Origin: Alphaproteobacteria bacterium
Lineage (GTDB): Bacteria; Pseudomonadota; Alphaproteobacteria; TMED109
DNA length: 64,000 nucleotides
NCBI GenBank assembly: GCA_022819905.1
Contig: JAJEGJ010000087.1
Span: forward strand, 32,178 to 96,177
Direction: 5' to 3'
Under the pieces are notes generated by a model. The model was given only the letters and a program-made list of their open reading frames with translations. It ran no database searches and had not been told where the DNA came from. Position numbers and translations under genes: made by a program. Below, in pieces: positions 1 to 8,325 of the stretch (position 1 is the stretch's first letter; every line of letters begins with the position of its first letter).

Positions 1-1
1 A

Positions 2-2080
2 CTCCTTGGGTGCGGCGGAGCGGCAGCGGCCCCGCCGCGCGACGCGGGAGACGTCGCCTTTCTCCAGTACACCTCGGGCAGCACCGGCGATCCGAAGGGC
101 GTGGTGCTGAGCCACGCCAATCTGCTGGCCAACATTCGCGCCATGGGCCGGACCATGGAAGTCGAGCCCGACCGCGACGTGTTCGTGAGCTGGCTTCCGC
201 TCTACCACGACATGGGCCTGATCGGCGCGTGGCTGGGCAGCCTCCATTTCGCGGTGCCGGTCTCGATCATGTCGCCGCTCATCTTCCTGGCGCGCCCGGA
301 GAGCTGGCTGTGGGAGATCCACGCCCGGCGGGCGACACTTTCGGGTGCGCCCAACTTCGCCTTCGACCTGTGCGTCGGACGGATCGACGACAGCGCGATC
401 GAGGGCCTCGACCTCAGCTCGGCCCGCATGGTCGTCAACGGGGCGGAGCCGGTGCGGGCCGCGTCTGTCCGGGCGTTCTGCGAGCGCTTCGCGCCCCACG
501 GCTTCGATCCCGGGGCACTCGCCCCCGTCTACGGCCTGGCCGAAAGCAGCGTGGGGCTGGCCTTTCCCAGGCCGGGCCGGGGGCTGCTCGCCGATCGGGT
601 CGACCGGACCGAGCTGATCGAGCGGTCGCGTGCGGTGCCGGTGACGACCGGGCACGAAGACGCGATCGAGGTCGTGGCGTGCGGTTCGCCGATCCCCGGG
701 CATCAGTTCCGGGTGGTCGACGATTCCGGCCGCGAAGCGCCCGAGCGCCGCCAGGGGCGGCTGCAATTCAACGGTCCCTCGTCGACCGTCGGCTACCACG
801 AGAACGCGGCTGCGACGCGCGACCTGTTCGACGGCGACTGGCTCGAGACCGGCGACCTGGCCTACGTCGCCGGGGGCGAGGTCTATCTGACTGGCCGGAT
901 CAAGGACATCATCATCCGCGGCGGCCGCAACATCCATCCGCACGAGCTGGAAGCCGCCGTCGGCGACCTTCCCGGCATCCGGCGCGGCTGCGTCGCGGTC
1001 TTTGCGGCCGCCGGGCCCGACCGGGCCGAGCGGCTGGTGGTGGTCGCCGAGACCCGCGAGGAGGACGGGCCTGCCCGTGACCGGATGCGGCAGAGCATCG
1101 AGGCAGCGGCGGTGGATATCGCGGGCATCGCACCGGACGACGTCGTCCTGGCGCCGCCCCGGGCCGTGCTCAAGACCTCGAGCGGCAAGCTCCGCCGCGC
1201 CGCCACCCGCGCACGCTACCTGGAGGGCCGTCTCCACGAAGCCGCCCCCGGGCTCTGGCGGCAACTGCTCGGGCTGTGGCTCTCGGCGACCACCGGCAGG
1301 TTGCGCGCCGGGGGTCGCCTGGTGCTCGGCCGCGCCTTCGCCGGCTACTGGTGGGCCGTCCTGGTGGCCCTGGCGTTGGCCGTCTGGCCGCTGGTGATCG
1401 TGCTGCCCCGGCGCGCCTGGCGCTGGAAGGTGGTCCATGCGGCCGCACGGGTCATGCTGAAGCTCACCGGCACGCGGCTGACCGTGAGCGGCGAGTCCGC
1501 TCCGGAACGAGGCGCCATCCTAGTGGCCAATCACAGCAGTTATCTCGACAGTCTGGTGCTCGTCGCGGCCCTGCCCGGCGAGACCGCCTTTGCCGCCAAG
1601 GCCGAGCTGGCTTCGCAGCTGATCGCCGGACCGTTCCTGCGCCGGCTCGGCGCGCTGTTCGTGGAGCGGTTCGACGACGCCCGCGGCCGGGGCGACATGG
1701 ACGACGTCATCGAGGCGGCGCGGGCGGGCCGCCGGCTGGCGGTCTATCCGGAAGGGACGCTCACCCGCCGCCCCGGCCTGCTTGCCTTCAAGCTTGGCGC
1801 CTTCGCCGCTGCTGCTGCCGCCGGGGTGCCCGTGGTGCCGGTGACGCTGCACGGGACGCGGTCGGTACTGCGCGGCGGTCAGTGGTATCCCCGCCCCGGC
1901 GACGTGCAGGTCACGGTGGGCTCACCGTTGTTCACAGAGCAGGACGGCTTCGACGCCGCGATCACGCTCCGCGATGCGGCGCGGGCGGCGATCCTGACCG
2001 GTTGCGGGGAGCCGGATCTTGCCGGCGAGGAGACCCTGCTGAAGGACCCTCGAACCACGCCGCCCTCACCCCCCACCTGA
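2..2080 (+). CDS. Fatty acyl-AMP ligase fused to PlsC-type acyltransferase (5' end outside window)
   Basis: The reading frame is open from base 2, so the start lies upstream. The N-terminal part is an adenylate-forming enzyme of the fatty acyl-AMP ligase type: the ATP-binding loop YTSGSTGDPKGV is encoded at about 68-103, WLPLYHDMGLIG follows, then YGLAESS and the GRIKDIIIRGGRNIHP hinge. The C-terminal ~220 residues form a 1-acylglycerol-3-phosphate acyltransferase domain, with the HX4D motif in NHSSYLD, PEGT, and hydrophobic segments just before it. Such a protein would activate a fatty acid as acyl-AMP and pass an acyl group to a lysophospholipid or similar acceptor. No carrier-protein serine motif is evident between the domains. 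Domain calls are firm; the acceptor is inferred. Confidence 0.88.
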   Translation, partial: LLGCGGAAAAPPRDAGDVAFLQYTSGSTGDPKGVVLSHANLLANIRAMGRTMEVEPDRDVFVSWLPLYHDMGLIGAWLGSLHFAVPVSIMSPLIFLARPESWLWEIHARRATLSGAPNFAFDLCVGRIDDSAIEGLDLSSARMVVNGAEPVRAASVRAFCERFAPHGFDPGALAPVYGLAESSVGLAFPRPGRGLLADRVDRTELIERSRAVPVTTGHEDAIEVVACGSPIPGHQFRVVDDSGREAPERRQGRLQFNGPSSTVGYHENAAATRDLFDGDWLETGDLAYVAGGEVYLTGRIKDIIIRGGRNIHPHELEAAVGDLPGIRRGCVAVFAAAGPDRAERLVVVAETREEDGPARDRMRQSIEAAAVDIAGIAPDDVVLAPPRAVLKTSSGKLRRAATRARYLEGRLHEAAPGLWRQLLGLWLSATTGRLRAGGRLVLGRAFAGYWWAVLVALALAVWPLVIVLPRRAWRWKVVHAAARVMLKLTGTRLTVSGESAPERGAILVANHSSYLDSLVLVAALPGETAFAAKAELASQLIAGPFLRRLGALFVERFDDARGRGDMDDVIEAARAGRRLAVYPEGTLTRRPGLLAFKLGAFAAAAAAGVPVVPVTLHGTRSVLRGGQWYPRPGDVQVTVGSPLFTEQDGFDAAITLRDAARAAILTGCGEPDLAGEETLLKDPRTTPPSPPT

Positions 2081-2149
2081 GCCGGGGCAGCGCGGACGAA
2101 CGGGCGAAGGATGCTCCGTCCGGTCGCTGGGTCAGCCTCCTTGATCATC

Positions 2150-2402
2150 ACGCCGCCAAGCGCGTGGCGACTGCGCTATACCGGATGGAGATGGGAAACC
2201 TGTCCAATGTGAAGGCGGCGGCGGCGGGGTCATGGAGTACCGAATCGACTTCGGGCTCGGCTACCGGATCTACTTCGGACGGGATGATGATGTGTTGATC
2301 ATTCTCCTCGGCGGGGGAACGAAAGTGCGCCAGCAGCGCGACATCGAGACCGCGGTGGCGTTGTGGGGCGAGTACAGACAGAGCAAGCGGCAGGAGGGCT
2401 GA
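2150..2402 (+). pseudogene. HigB/RelE-like toxin, frameshifted remnant
   Basis: Two frames together read as a RelE-superfamily (phage Gp49/HigB-like) toxin. The first half, ending NLSNVKA, is in one frame. The second half, from ATG 2232 (MEYRIDFGLGYRIYFG through LLGGGTKVRQQRDIETA), is in another. The switch falls in the GGC/GCG run at about 2212-2229, a likely slippage site. The second half ends four bases before the antitoxin ATG, the usual toxin-antitoxin spacing. The extreme N-terminus is not recognisable. A sequencing error in the GC run cannot be excluded. Confidence 0.7.
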
Positions 2403-2406
2403 GACT

Positions 2407-2724
2407 ATGCCATTGACACGCGACTTCAGAGTGACGATCACGGAGCGGCTCGCTCGCGATCCGGGCTTCCGGGAGGCGCTGCTCGAAGAAGGTGTGCAGC
2501 GTCTTCTTGCCGGCGAGGTCGATGTCGGCAAGTCGATTCTGCGCGACTATGTCAATGCAACCATTGGGTTTCAGGAACTCGGCGGATTGACCGCGAAGTC
2601 GCCCAAAAGCCTGATGCGAATGCTCGGCCCGAAGGGCAATCCGCAGGCGCGCAATCTATTCGAGATCATCAGCTGCCTTCAGGAGCGCGAGGGCCTGCAC
2701 CTCAAAGTACAGGCGGTTCGATAA
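2407..2724 (+). CDS. HigA-like antitoxin / prophage-type HTH regulator (COG3636-like)
   Basis: A 105-residue protein of the small helix-turn-helix antitoxin family often called addiction module antidote or DNA-binding prophage protein. The stretch ATIGFQELGGLTAKSPKSLM is the expected HTH and RMLGPKGNPQARNLFEII the family C-terminal signature. It starts four bases after the broken toxin frame, so the pair was once an operon. The antitoxin frame is full length and intact. It should bind and neutralise the RelE-like toxin and repress their common promoter; with the toxin broken it may be an orphan repressor. Function is inferred from family. Confidence 0.82.
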   Translation: MPLTRDFRVTITERLARDPGFREALLEEGVQRLLAGEVDVGKSILRDYVNATIGFQELGGLTAKSPKSLMRMLGPKGNPQARNLFEIISCLQEREGLHLKVQAVR

Positions 2725-3049
2725 CTGGTACCCGCCGTCCACTTGTTCGGCCGCGGGCCATGGTACATCGGGCTTGCAGTTCTCGGTCCGGCCCCCTCCA
2801 AGTGCGGCCAGGTGTTTTCACCGTGCGCATCTGGGTGTCGCACATCCAGCGCCTGATCTTGGCGAAGGCCTGCTCGATGGGGTTGAGATCCGGCGAGTAC
2901 GCCGGCAGATCCGGGGGCTCGTACGGAACGATCATCGCGATGGGTTCCCGGGACTGTCCGTACAGGATGCCAATCCGCTCGCCGGCACGGACCGCCGCAA
3001 GCACCTTGGAGAACTGCGCCATAAGTTCGGCAACGGACAAAGTGATCAC
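2702..3049 (-). pseudogene. Phd/YefM antitoxin N-terminus fused to an IS630-type transposase remnant
   Basis: The first ~44 residues (start codon GTG at 3049) match a Phd/YefM antitoxin: SVAELMAQFSKVLAAVRAGE followed by REPIAMIVPYE. The frame then runs straight into LPAYSPDLNPIEQAFAKI, the C-terminal DDE-endonuclease signature of IS630-family transposases (about 2816-2917). After RTVKTP the similarity ends and the rest looks like frameshifted or random sequence. The junction is near 2915-2918. The Phd C-terminus and its toxin are absent. This is a recombination scar with an accidental open chimeric frame; expression is not implied. Confidence 0.72.
2816..2917 (-). mobile_element. IS630-family transposase fragment
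   Basis: Only the last part of the catalytic domain survives (YSPDLNPIEQ, where the Glu completes the DDE triad in this family). No N-terminal DNA-binding region, no other catalytic Asp and no terminal inverted repeats are visible nearby. It is fused in frame to the Phd fragment. Confidence 0.65.
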
Positions 3050-3524
3050 GCGCAGACCCGGTCATGAAGATGTCGTCATCTCAGGAACCTGTTGACAGGA
3101 CGTCTGGCCGCCGTGACTGAAAAACCGTCCCGCACGACGCCGCATTGACTCGCATTCGGGCCGCTCGTAGGAAATCCGTGCGATGTGTCCCAAAGGGTGT
3201 TCGTTCGAGTGGCGAACCCGTGAACCCGCCACCGAACGATAGGGCCACCGCAGGAGTCGCTGACGGCGGGACAGTCCCGCTGCGGCCACTGGGCAACCCA
3301 AACGATTGAGGTTTCGTCGTCAGTTATGGAAGCAGTTTCTCCGCAGCCACCAATCGTTAGTTCTGGTCGCTCCTGCTCCCGGAGACCGGCGTCGTCGTGC
3401 AGGATCGCCGACACCTCGGGCGCAACCCGTGCGGCAATCTGGGCAGTCATTCCATGCCGGTAATGGCCCTGGACGGCCTCGGCGCCGACCGCGCCGCCGC
3501 CCTGGACACCTCGAGGCGCACAGC
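3050..3524. other. Gap without recognisable gene
   Basis: Open frames exist on both strands but none resembles a family I know. The stretch borders the Phd/IS630 scar and may hold decayed insertion-sequence or toxin sequence. I see no RNA gene or clear promoter. Confidence 0.4.
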
Positions 3525-4451
3525 GTGACCGCGCCGTCCGGCTTCGAGCTGCCGGCGCCCACGGCGACGCTCGACCTCACCATGGACGACGGCGCGCCCA
3601 TCCAGGTCGTCCGCCACGGCAACCCGTCCGGGCCACGCGTGATCCTGAGCCACGGGAACGGCTTCGCCAGTGATTCCTACTTCCCGTTCTGGCAGCACAT
3701 GCTCGAGCGTTTCGATCTTGCCCTGTTCGACTTCCGGAACTGCGGGCGCAATCCGTTCCATGCGGCCGAGCCCCACAGCTATCACCGCTTCGCGTGCGAC
3801 AACGTGGCGGTTCATCGCGCCATCGCCGAGGCGTGGGGCGGGAAGACCACCATCGGCGTCTTCCATTCGATGTCGGCGATAGCGGCGCTGCTCGCAGTCA
3901 TCCAAGGCGTCTGGCACTGGGATGCGCTGGTGCTGTTTGACCCGCCCGTGATGCCGCCTGTGGGCCACCCGCTGCACGCGCCGCTGGTGGCCGCGGGCGA
4001 GATACTTCGCGACGCCGCCCGAATCCGGCAGAATCGATTCTCTGACCCCGGCGAGCTGGCTGAAGTGTTTCGTACCCTGCACCGGTTCCGGCGCATGCGG
4101 AGAGGAGTTGCGGAACTCAACGCGCGATCGACGCTGCGCTTCGTTCCCGCCGACGGCGCCTGGGAGCTCTGCTGTCCGGGGCCGGTCGAAGCCGGTCTGT
4201 ATACCGACGTGGCAGCGCTGCCGATATGGCAGGAGGCTGGCCCGCCCGCGCGACCGATGCTGATCGTGGGCTCGGACCCGGAACTAGACGGGGCACTGAA
4301 AACCTCGCGGCGTTGCCCGGAATTCTGCGAACTTCACGGCATCGAATACGCTGCTGTGCCCGACACCACCCACCTCCTGCAGGTCGAAGAACCGGAACGA
4401 TGCTTCGCCCTGTTCAATGGTTTCCTCGAGGAGCACGGGATCACCGAATGA
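3525..4451 (+). CDS. Alpha/beta hydrolase family protein
   Basis: A 308-residue alpha/beta hydrolase. The N-terminal sheet and oxyanion region read GPRVILSHGNGFASDSYF. The nucleophile elbow is GVFHSMS, giving a catalytic Ser in an HSM context. The catalytic His is probably in DTTHLLQVEEPE near the end, after a likely Asp in the LIVGSDPEL strand. GTG 3525 is preferred because upstream in-frame sequence is Arg/Pro-rich and looks non-coding; ATG 3582 is an alternative. Substrate unknown; an ester or lactone hydrolase is the safe statement. It stands alone, without an obvious operon. Confidence 0.8.
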   Translation: MTAPSGFELPAPTATLDLTMDDGAPIQVVRHGNPSGPRVILSHGNGFASDSYFPFWQHMLERFDLALFDFRNCGRNPFHAAEPHSYHRFACDNVAVHRAIAEAWGGKTTIGVFHSMSAIAALLAVIQGVWHWDALVLFDPPVMPPVGHPLHAPLVAAGEILRDAARIRQNRFSDPGELAEVFRTLHRFRRMRRGVAELNARSTLRFVPADGAWELCCPGPVEAGLYTDVAALPIWQEAGPPARPMLIVGSDPELDGALKTSRRCPEFCELHGIEYAAVPDTTHLLQVEEPERCFALFNGFLEEHGITE

Positions 4452-5169
4452 ACGCGCCGCTGGTCGCTGAACTTCGACCGTTTCATGGCCTCTTCCCCGT
4501 CGCGTCCATGAAAACCTAACCGAGAATTTTCTCGTTATCAGTGGTCCAGATTCCGGGGAGCAGGTCAGGTCCTCCGATTACTCACCTTAACGGTGGACCC
4601 ATTCATCGGGGGCAGGTCATGTCGGCGGCGACTTTTCGGCGAACGTTTGAAAAAGGGGCAATGTCTCGCTCAGGAATACGATGGTAAGCACGCCGCCCTC
4701 GGATCAGCGTTCAACCAGTCGGGGAAACACGCCCCGGAGAACCCGCCACCTCTCATCGTTTCGGACCTAGCGCGGTTCCGTATCGCACCGACTAGACCAA
4801 TGGCGTGAGCTCGACGCGCGAGTTGGCGCTTGACGAACAATCCGATGCAACTACCTGCGGCAAACTGAAGTGGGCCAGGTACGATCCGGAACGCTTGCGT
4901 CCAGCCGGAGCAGATAGCTGCTGACCGAGCACGCTGCGGCGAGCTTGGTACGGGGCTACAGTCGCTACGCCTACGGTGTCAAGAACCGCAAGCGGTGACG
5001 CACATTGTGAATCATCTGGTTTTCTGCCCGTTCGCCGACAACAAGAGCGTGCAGCCCGACGACCTCTTAACGCAGATCCTGCTGCAGTTCGCTCTTCACG
5101 ATGCAAGGTAACGTGCCGTTTCCATACACGACCAAGGCTTTGTATACTCAATAATGTGTCTTGATGGCA
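4452..5169. other. Long gap without recognisable gene
   Basis: About 720 bases separate the hydrolase from the tRNA. Short frames are present, none with recognisable motifs or convincing ribosome binding sites. It may be decayed sequence at the edge of the tRNA-linked AT-richer segment. Confidence 0.4.
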
Positions 5170-5270
5170 TGGTACCCCCAGTGGGATTCGAACCCACACG
5201 GACGTTGCCCGAGAGCAATGTGTCCACTCAATTCGCAGTTGAGCGCGTCTACCAATTTCGCCATAGGGGC
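5170..5270 (-). tRNA. Class II (Leu-type body) tRNA with anticodon GCG and extra-long variable arm
   Basis: Read on the minus strand, a full cloverleaf folds. The acceptor has seven pairs (G1-U72 and U6-G67 wobbles) with discriminator A73 and encoded CCA at 5172-5170. The D arm has a 3-bp stem with the Leu-type loop AAATTGGTAGA. The anticodon stem is CTCAA/TTGAG with loop CTGCGAA. The T arm GTGGG/CCCAC encloses TTCGAAT. The variable region is about 29 nt and folds into GGAC/GTCC plus TTGC/GCAA. D loop, A73 and long variable arm say tRNA-Leu, but the seven-base loop gives anticodon GCG, which would read CGC/CGU (Arg). At 98 nt without CCA it is long even for class II. It may be a decoupled or pseudo-tRNA. 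Confidence 0.8.
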
Positions 5271-5748
5271 ACCGAAAGCGGTGGTTGACTGCCTCGGCTT
5301 AGTTCCGGCAAGGTCTCCCACCAGTTTAACGATCTCGGCGGGGCTTCTGCCCCGCCGGGGTCCACCGAATTTATAGTGCCGATCGATCTTCCTAGCAACC
5401 TAACGATCCGACAGCCAATAGGCAGTTAATGTGGCGCGCCGGCGCATTACTATAGGCGACGAAGAACAACCATGTTTTTACACGTATGCGTCTTTTACAT
5501 CCATACCGGCCGCTAGAACGGTCCAGGGTTAGGTGGTCCTCGCGAAAGGTTCTCAATTAGGTCTCTATGCCCTTAGCGCCTAATCCGAAGTAGTCGTTTT
5601 AAGATTATGATTTTACAGAAAATATATAGATATTGGATCGTGGGTGAATTGCTTATACCTCCCCCTTGACTTTTTTCCTGGAAACACCAGATTCCTACTA
5701 TTCTGACCTACTGCAGGTCATGCACTCAAAAACGTATTGGAGCACACC
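5271..5748. other. AT-richer intergenic region upstream of the unknown gene at 5749
   Basis: Composition changes just past the tRNA, and the sequence to about 5740 is clearly more AT-rich than the chromosome around it. TTGACT at 5666-5671 and TACTAT at 5696-5701 look like promoter elements but are about 24 bases apart, too far for one standard sigma-70 promoter. No integrase or direct repeat of the tRNA end was found. Confidence 0.35.
5337..5356. other. Perfect 8-bp GC hairpin upstream of the tRNA
   Basis: GGCGGGGC and GCCCCGCC flank a TTCT loop. On the minus strand it lies about 67 bases upstream of the mature tRNA 5' end. No T-run follows on either strand, so it may be a leader structure, a terminator of an older unit, or simply a GC palindrome. 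Confidence 0.4.
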
Positions 5749-6429
5749 ATGTTATCTCATCCTTCTTCAGACCTTGAAGAGTGCATCGAGAGGTGCAAGC
5801 GGGTTCACGATCAAGTAGGTACTAAGCAGATCGGTAGAGAGGCACTGGTCGCTGCTCTTGGGTATCGTAGCCTGAGCGGGGCGAGCATTGCCAAGATTTC
5901 TGACCTGCGCAAATTCGGGCTCATAACGGGCAGTCGTGACGAGATCCGCGTATCTGACATCTTCATGAAGATTCGGTTTCCTCAGCCCGGCGAAGATGTG
6001 CAGTCAGCAAAGTTGCAGGCCGCAACTATGCCCGGATTGTTTGCAGACCTTCACTCAAAGTTCCCACAGTTTCCCATCAGTGAAGCCAACGTTTCCAGCT
6101 ATCTTGCGCGATCGGGCTTGGACGAGAATCGTGCGCAGGCCGTCACCCGGGACTATCTCAAAACTATGGAGTACGTAAACTCGGGCGGTAGCGCACACGC
6201 TTCTGCGGGTGCTTCTCAGAGCGAATCACAACCCGAAGTTCGCGCTGCTGCAGACTCGGACGACATATTGTCATTCACGGCTAAAGGAGTGTCGGTAACC
6301 GTAACAGAAGATGCAGATAAGAATGCGCTGATGCTTGCCAGAGAAGTGATAGAGGTCGCACTAGCCAGGCCCCAACATTCGATTCCACAGCTCACGTATG
6401 AAACAGACGATCATTCCAAGCATTCATAA
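5749..6429 (+). CDS. Uncharacterised protein with N-terminal winged-helix-like region, AT-richer
   Basis: A 226-residue protein. ATG 5749 is chosen because GGAG at 5739-5742 sits six bases upstream. The first ~70 residues (SLSGASIAKISDLRKFGLI followed by DEIRVSD) match a recurring bacterial family of unknown function whose start resembles a winged helix. The middle (LFADLHSKFPQFPISEANVS, then SYLARSGLDENRAQAVTRDY) is the second conserved part of that family. A Ser/Ala/Gln-rich linker and a short acidic tail follow. No membrane segment or catalytic motif is visible. Base composition differs from neighbours, it lies next to the odd tRNA, and a strong hairpin follows, all consistent with transfer. 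Function unknown. Confidence 0.75.
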   Translation: MLSHPSSDLEECIERCKRVHDQVGTKQIGREALVAALGYRSLSGASIAKISDLRKFGLITGSRDEIRVSDIFMKIRFPQPGEDVQSAKLQAATMPGLFADLHSKFPQFPISEANVSSYLARSGLDENRAQAVTRDYLKTMEYVNSGGSAHASAGASQSESQPEVRAAADSDDILSFTAKGVSVTVTEDADKNALMLAREVIEVALARPQHSIPQLTYETDDHSKHS

Positions 6430-6454
6430 GGTTAGGTTCCGATGCGGTCGACGG

Positions 6455-6486
6455 CCGCGCGCATGAACGTAATTTCATGCGCGCGG
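6455..6486. terminator. Perfect 13-bp inverted repeat downstream of the unknown gene
   Basis: CCGCGCGCATGAA at 6455-6467 pairs exactly with 6474-6486 around a six-base loop, starting 26 bases after the stop codon. It is very stable but lacks a good T-tract. It most likely ends transcription of the upstream gene or protects its 3' end; a protein-binding palindrome is possible. Confidence 0.5.
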
Positions 6487-7126
6487 TTGGTTGTGATCAT
6501 TAACGACGCTTTGGCCGGTACGGCGACGCAAATCTCGATCTTCTTACTTTCCTCCTCACGATTGGCCCGGGGACGGATACTCCGTGCTCATCCGTTCTGT
6601 CCGCCAACGGGGATTACTTCGACCGCTGCAAGTCGACCAGCCCAGCCTCCTTTGGCCCAAATTGTCATGGCATGTACGTAACGCCCTAGCGGCGCTGAAC
6701 AACTCCGGCGGGCGAGGCGATGCCACCCTTGCGAGCCGGGCTCGGATCGAACGTATCTCGCTGACGCCCATCTTCGCCCGGAGCAAGGCTGACGCGAAGC
6801 CGGTCGGCGTCTCGGCACTGTCCACACATAAACCCGTGTCGGGGACAGTTGGTGCCATGCCAGCGCTCAAGTGCTGTATGCGTTGGTCTCAATGGTTGGT
6901 GGTTCAGAATTGGAATCCGGTGTCTCTGAATGATCCCGGCTGGAGAGCAATTCCCGGGACGTTCTCGGGCAGTGCCTCTTTCCAGCCGTCCACATGCCGA
7001 TTCGGTGCCAATGAAACAGACGTAGCGTATCGCTCGAAATCGGCAATGCATAGTGTGAACCGAAAACTCATCCGACATGTCCTGCAACTGGTACTCGTGT
7101 AACGAGCCGGTTTCCAGCTATCACTG
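6487..7126. other. Gap without recognisable gene
   Basis: About 640 bases with several short open frames on both strands, none resembling a known family and none with convincing start signals. Probably non-coding or decayed. Confidence 0.4.
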
Positions 7127-7963
7127 CTAGCGGCCACTCACCTGTGCAGCCTCAGTGCCACTGTAGCGCGGCGGGCCACCGAGCGTGCCTCCCCCATCGA
7201 CCACGAGGGTTTGGCCGGTGATGTAGCGCGCCCACCCCGACGCGAGAAAGACGACCGCGCGGCCGATGTCCCAACCGGTGCCTTCGATGCCAAGGAGCGA
7301 GTACTTCCGTCGTCGTTCGCGCGCCTCGTCCGACATGCCGTCCGCGTAGACCATCGGTGTGTAGACCACGCCCGGAGCGATGCAGTTGACGCGAATCCCG
7401 TCGCTCGCGTGGTCGATCGCCATCGCCCGGGTCAGGCCAATAACCGCGGCCTTCGACGTGGAATAGGCGGACATGCCACGCGGTCGCAACGCGGCGATCG
7501 AGGAAATGTTCACGATCGCGCCGCCGTCGCCGCTCTCAATCATCGCCGGGATGGCATGCTTGGCGTTGAGGAACATCGCCTCGACATTGACCCGCATGAC
7601 CCGTTCCCACTGGCTTTGGGTCTCCTCGGTCACCGCGCTGAGGCTCGCGATTCCGATGTTGTTGTCGAGAACATCAAGCCGTCCAAATTGACCGACTGCT
7701 GCCTCGACCATGGCCACGCACTGCTCCTCGTCGGTGAGGTCAGCTTCGTGGGCAACCGCCACACCACTCTCCGACTCGATCATGCGGACGGTTCCCTCGG
7801 CGAGCTCGAGCGACCGGTCCACCACGAACACCTTGGCGCCCGCTCGCGCCAGGAGAATGGCCGCCGCCCGACCATTGCCGATGCCGTCGCCCGCCGCACC
7901 GCCACCCGCGACGATGGCAACCTTTCCTTCCAACCCGAGATCTGCCTGAAGACTGTCGTTCAC
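7127..7963 (-). CDS. SDR-family NAD(P)-dependent oxidoreductase
   Basis: A classical short-chain dehydrogenase of 278 residues. The Rossmann glycine motif appears as GGGAAGDGIGNGRA, a slightly expanded version of TGxxxGxG. The usual NNAG is replaced by DNNIG. The catalytic Ser is in NISSIAA and Tyr/Lys in YSTSK; VDGGG closes the family C-terminus. GTG 7963 is chosen because the product then begins just before the nucleotide-binding strand and a purine-rich stretch precedes it. It lies in the same direction as the nucleoside hydrolase but 360 bases away, so co-transcription is uncertain. Substrate unknown. Confidence 0.88.
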   Translation of the reverse strand: MNDSLQADLGLEGKVAIVAGGGAAGDGIGNGRAAAILLARAGAKVFVVDRSLELAEGTVRMIESESGVAVAHEADLTDEEQCVAMVEAAVGQFGRLDVLDNNIGIASLSAVTEETQSQWERVMRVNVEAMFLNAKHAIPAMIESGDGGAIVNISSIAALRPRGMSAYSTSKAAVIGLTRAMAIDHASDGIRVNCIAPGVVYTPMVYADGMSDEARERRRKYSLLGIEGTGWDIGRAVVFLASGWARYITGQTLVVDGGGTLGGPPRYSGTEAAQVSGR

Positions 7964-8325
7964 CGTAAATCCCCCATCGCTAAAGATGCTGGATGTTAGT
8001 TCCACGTCCGCCCGTGTTGGACTCGATGCGGAAGCGCCTGTCCGCCAACTACCTTTCGGCCTTACGGACCGCCGCACCACCCGACTGAAATAACCGCGAG
8101 CGATGACCGCCCAACGCGGACCGGCGATACACGCAGCCCGTTGGCAACTTGCCCAAACCCGGGTCGATCGGACTATTGCCAGCCGGATGGCGCACCGAAC
8201 GGAGCGAACGATTTGAGTGAATGCGGCGGGGCAATTTGCCTCGCGTCGGAAGCCACCGGCGGTGTGACCCGCCCTAGTCCCTGCGCCTCAGCTCCGTTCA
8301 GTCGAACATGCGTGATCTGGCGAGG
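7964..8325. other. Gap without recognisable gene
   Basis: Spacer between two minus-strand genes. Nothing beyond short open frames is seen; it should hold the SDR promoter, but I cannot place -35/-10 boxes with confidence. Confidence 0.35.

Noticed and set aside
3306..3524. Upstream in-frame extension of the alpha/beta hydrolase
   Set aside because: Arg/Pro-rich, no similarity to hydrolase N-termini, and GTG 3525 gives a normal family length.
5170..5270. Normal tRNA-Arg(GCG)
   Set aside because: tRNA-Arg is class I with a short variable loop. This has a long variable arm, Leu-type D loop and A73.
5170..6486. Integrated phage or integrase-driven island at the tRNA
   Set aside because: No integrase, excisionase or repeat of the tRNA 3' end was found in the adjacent 2 kb.
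7211..7999. Long plus-strand open frame opposite the SDR gene
   Set aside because: It is the antisense of a clear SDR gene; high GC content keeps antisense frames open. The same holds for long antisense frames opposite valS, ilvD, norS-like and the M48 gene.
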